Origin: Solirubrobacteraceae bacterium
Lineage (GTDB): Bacteria > Actinomycetota > Thermoleophilia > Solirubrobacterales > Solirubrobacteraceae
Assembly (NCBI GenBank): GCA_031177685.1
Contig: JAPSGI010000004.1
Coordinates: 124,001 to 188,000 of the forward strand
Length of the DNA stretch: 64,000 nucleotides
Direction of reading: 5' to 3'
The position numbers and the translations under genes were made by a program. The notes beneath the pieces were generated by a model, which saw only the letters and a list, made by a program, of their open reading frames with translations, did not search any database and was not told the origin of the DNA. This document shows, piece by piece, positions 62,613-64,000 of the stretch (its first letter is position 1; every line of letters begins with the position of its first letter).

Positions 62613-63127
62613 GCGGCGATCCGATCACGCGCCTGCGCGCCGCCGACCCGCTGCGGGGCGAGCTGCCCCCGGCGCTTCGGCAGATGCCGGCGCGCCTGCG
62701 CGCGGCGCCGCAGGAGTCCGTGCGCGCGCGGACGGCGCTCACCATCGCCAACGTGCTGCTCCTGGCCGCCGTCCTCTTCCACGGCCTCGACCACGCGTTC
62801 ATCCAGGAGCGCGGCGTCGACGCGCTCAGCGCCGAGGTCCTGATCAGCGGGTTCGCGATCACCGCCGCCGCCGCCCTCTCCCTCGCCGCCACGCTGCGGC
62901 GCGACCGCCGCGCGGCGCTCTACGCCGTGCTGTCGGGCCCCTACATCGCCGCCGCGGTCGTCGCCGGGCACTTCGTCGGACACTGGGGCGAGTTCAGCGA
63001 CCCCTACGCGGCCGCGGACCTCGGCACGATCTCCTACGCCGGAGCAATCGCGGTCGTCGTCGCCGGCGTGGCGGTGGGCGCGGCCGGGGCGCTGGCCGGT
63101 GTGAGATCGCGGCCGGCGCCTTCCTGA
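62609..63127 (+). CDS. Putative membrane anti-sigma factor with novel four-helix domain
   Basis: 172 aa from GTG 62609. The first ~40 residues (DPITRLRAADPLRGELPPALRQ) resemble the N-terminal tail that follows ECF sigma genes in actinobacteria. Residues 45-170 form a four-helix membrane domain that matches the protein at 61670. No zinc-binding HxxxCxxC motif is visible, so it is not a classical ZAS anti-sigma factor. It probably controls the adjacent sigma factor and may sense a signal with the shared His/Asp sites. Confidence 0.72.
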   Translation: MSGDPITRLRAADPLRGELPPALRQMPARLRAAPQESVRARTALTIANVLLLAAVLFHGLDHAFIQERGVDALSAEVLISGFAITAAAALSLAATLRRDRRAALYAVLSGPYIAAAVVAGHFVGHWGEFSDPYAAADLGTISYAGAIAVVVAGVAVGAAGALAGVRSRPAPS

Positions 63128-63140
63128 GGCCGCGACGTTC

Positions 63141-63848
63141 CTACAGGACCGGGATCAGCAGTCCCCGGCCGGACAGACCCACGCTGCGGTCGAGCGTCAG
63201 CAGGTAGGCGTCGCGCAGCGCGGGCTGGCGGCGCAGGCGCCACAGCATCTCCGCGTGCAGCCACGCCGCATCGCGGGCGCGCTCGATCTTCCACATCGCG
63301 ATGACGTCGTCCAGGCGGCCGAGCGCCTCGTCGGCGATGGCGCCGATGCCGCGGAGGAAGCGGCGCTTGACGCGGTCCTCCACCCGCTCGAGCAGATCGT
63401 TGACGCGCAGGTAGTCGCGGTGCTGCGGCGTCTCGCGCCGCGGCGACTCTCCGCGCGCCCGGTGCACCTCGACGAGCGCGACGGCGAGGTCGTGGTTGAT
63501 GTGGGCGTTCATTCCCGACAGCGCGAACTGGATCGCCGCCACGCGCGGATGCCGACGCGCCTCGAACAGCGGCTCCCAGCAGCGCGGCGGGCGCCGGCCC
63601 GCCAGGTCGTCGTCGACGGCGGCGAAGTACAGCGCGGCGAAGGCGACGTCCAGCGCGGCGAGGAACTCGCCGTCCTCGAAGGTCTCGCCCGCCAGCTCGT
63701 CGCGCACGGCGAGCGTCACCGCGAGGTAGAGCTCGTTGAAGGCCGCCACTCCGTCGGCCGGCGGCAGCTCGCGCGCGATCGCGCGCATGCGCGCGATGAC
63801 GGATTCGATCTCGTCTACCGCCGGCGGAGCAGGGCGACGGGGTGGCAT
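63141..63848 (-). CDS. DUF5995-family protein
   Basis: 235 aa from ATG 63848. Helical throughout, with IARMRAIARELPPADGVAAFNELYLAVT, the central GMNAHINHDLAVAL (His/Asn/Asp residues) and WKIERARDAAWLHAE. The NxHxNHD-type motif may bind metal. Function unknown. The start lies 8 bases after TATCGT on the minus strand. Confidence 0.82.
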   Translation of the reverse strand: MPPRRPAPPAVDEIESVIARMRAIARELPPADGVAAFNELYLAVTLAVRDELAGETFEDGEFLAALDVAFAALYFAAVDDDLAGRRPPRCWEPLFEARRHPRVAAIQFALSGMNAHINHDLAVALVEVHRARGESPRRETPQHRDYLRVNDLLERVEDRVKRRFLRGIGAIADEALGRLDDVIAMWKIERARDAAWLHAEMLWRLRRQPALRDAYLLTLDRSVGLSGRGLLIPVL

Positions 63849-63856
63849 GGCGCAGA

Positions 63857-63866
63857 ACGATAGGTT
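63857..63866. promoter_or_regulatory. Overlapping divergent -10 boxes (TATCGT minus, TAGGTT plus)
   Basis: ACGATAGGTT contains TATCGT on the minus strand (8 bases before ATG 63848) and TAGGTT on the plus strand (7 bases before ATG 63874); the boxes share one TA. The whole divergent region is 25 bases. Confidence 0.5.
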
Positions 63867-63873
63867 CCCGTGC

Positions 63874-64000
63874 ATGACCTGTCCCAAGTGCCAGGGCGAG
63901 ATGCGCAGCTACGAGCGCAACGGAGTCCACGTCGACCAGTGCACGGACTGCCGTGGCCTGTTCCTCGACCGCGGCGAGCTGGAGCGGCTGGTGGAGGCGG
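63874..64000 (+). CDS. TFIIB-type zinc-ribbon protein, N-terminal part (cut by window edge)
   Basis: The 42 visible residues contain two CxxC pairs (CPKC and CTDC) spaced as in small zf-TFIIB proteins, with the typical DQCTDCRGLFLDRGELERL. It probably binds zinc. The rest lies outside the window. The start follows TAGGTT by 7 bases. Confidence 0.85.
   Translation, partial: MTCPKCQGEMRSYERNGVHVDQCTDCRGLFLDRGELERLVEA

Overview
The window is about 64 kb of very GC-rich actinobacterial chromosome. Several traits point to Thermoleophilia/Solirubrobacterales (Conexibacter-, Patulibacter- or Solirubrobacter-like): inositol phospholipid genes at the left edge, a GT4-PHP fusion protein, hydrolase-cyclase fusions, thioredoxin-DUF4395 and B3/B4-domain proteins, and many genes that start a few bases downstream of a TANNNT box with no Shine-Dalgarno sequence. 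No 16S rRNA or other marker is present, so the placement is inference.

Layout. 1-5.1 kb: CDP-alcohol phosphatidyltransferase (partial), inositol-phosphate synthase, GT4-PHP fusion, divergent uracil-DNA-glycosylase-fold protein, membrane protein and a small Cys protein. 5.1-13.9 kb: quinone oxidoreductase, lipase-like hydrolase, P450, TRAM/RumA-type RNA methyltransferase, M3-like metallopeptidase, histone-H1-like basic protein, ornithine carbamoyltransferase, EEP phosphatase and a cupredoxin lipoprotein. 13.9-17.4 kb: thiamine locus (TPP riboswitch, thiO-thiS-thiG-NTF2-like on the minus strand, thiE divergent). 17.4-20.1 kb: dihydrolipoyl dehydrogenase, DsbA-like protein and a small conserved protein. 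20.2-26.7 kb: accessory block of secreted proteins (1537-aa multidomain protein, metzincin protease, small exported protein, damaged lipoprotein gene). 26.8-34.2 kb: pyruvate dehydrogenase E1alpha/E1beta/E2 with a receiver-GGDEF-EAL gene in the middle, then lipB-lipA; with lpdA this gives a complete set for making and lipoylating the complex. 34.2-42.7 kb: repeat-containing exported protein, thioredoxin-like/DUF4395 pair, rhomboid protease, D,D-carboxypeptidase, alpha/beta hydrolase, paired acyl-CoA dehydrogenases and an SDR. 42.8-50.7 kb: tRNA-Ala(TGC) with an MNT-HEPN pair, DUF899, LAL-type regulator, VOC protein, VapBC, hydrolase-cyclase fusion and a B3/B4 protein. 50.7-58 kb: sensor/receiver pair, two membrane proteins, glutamate dehydrogenase, PhzF and a HAMP-GAF-GGDEF protein. 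58-61 kb: AbrB-type VapBC, tRNA-Ala(CGC) and a DarT-DarG toxin-antitoxin module. 61-64 kb: HTH protein with a C-terminal membrane segment, and a three-gene cluster in which an ECF sigma factor is flanked by two proteins sharing the same undescribed membrane domain; then a DUF5995 protein and a zinc ribbon (partial).

The most interesting signals are: (i) the sigma-factor cluster with a duplicated membrane domain (61.67-63.13 kb); (ii) DarTG, MNT-HEPN and two VapBC modules, three of the four lying next to tRNA-Ala genes; (iii) a consistent leaderless-promoter architecture, including divergent gene pairs whose two -10 boxes share one TA; (iv) a c-di-GMP protein gene inside the pyruvate dehydrogenase operon; (v) a membrane sensor with a histidine helix but no ATPase domain, coupled to a lone receiver; and (vi) the secreted-protein block. 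All calls come from reading the sequence; no database search was run.
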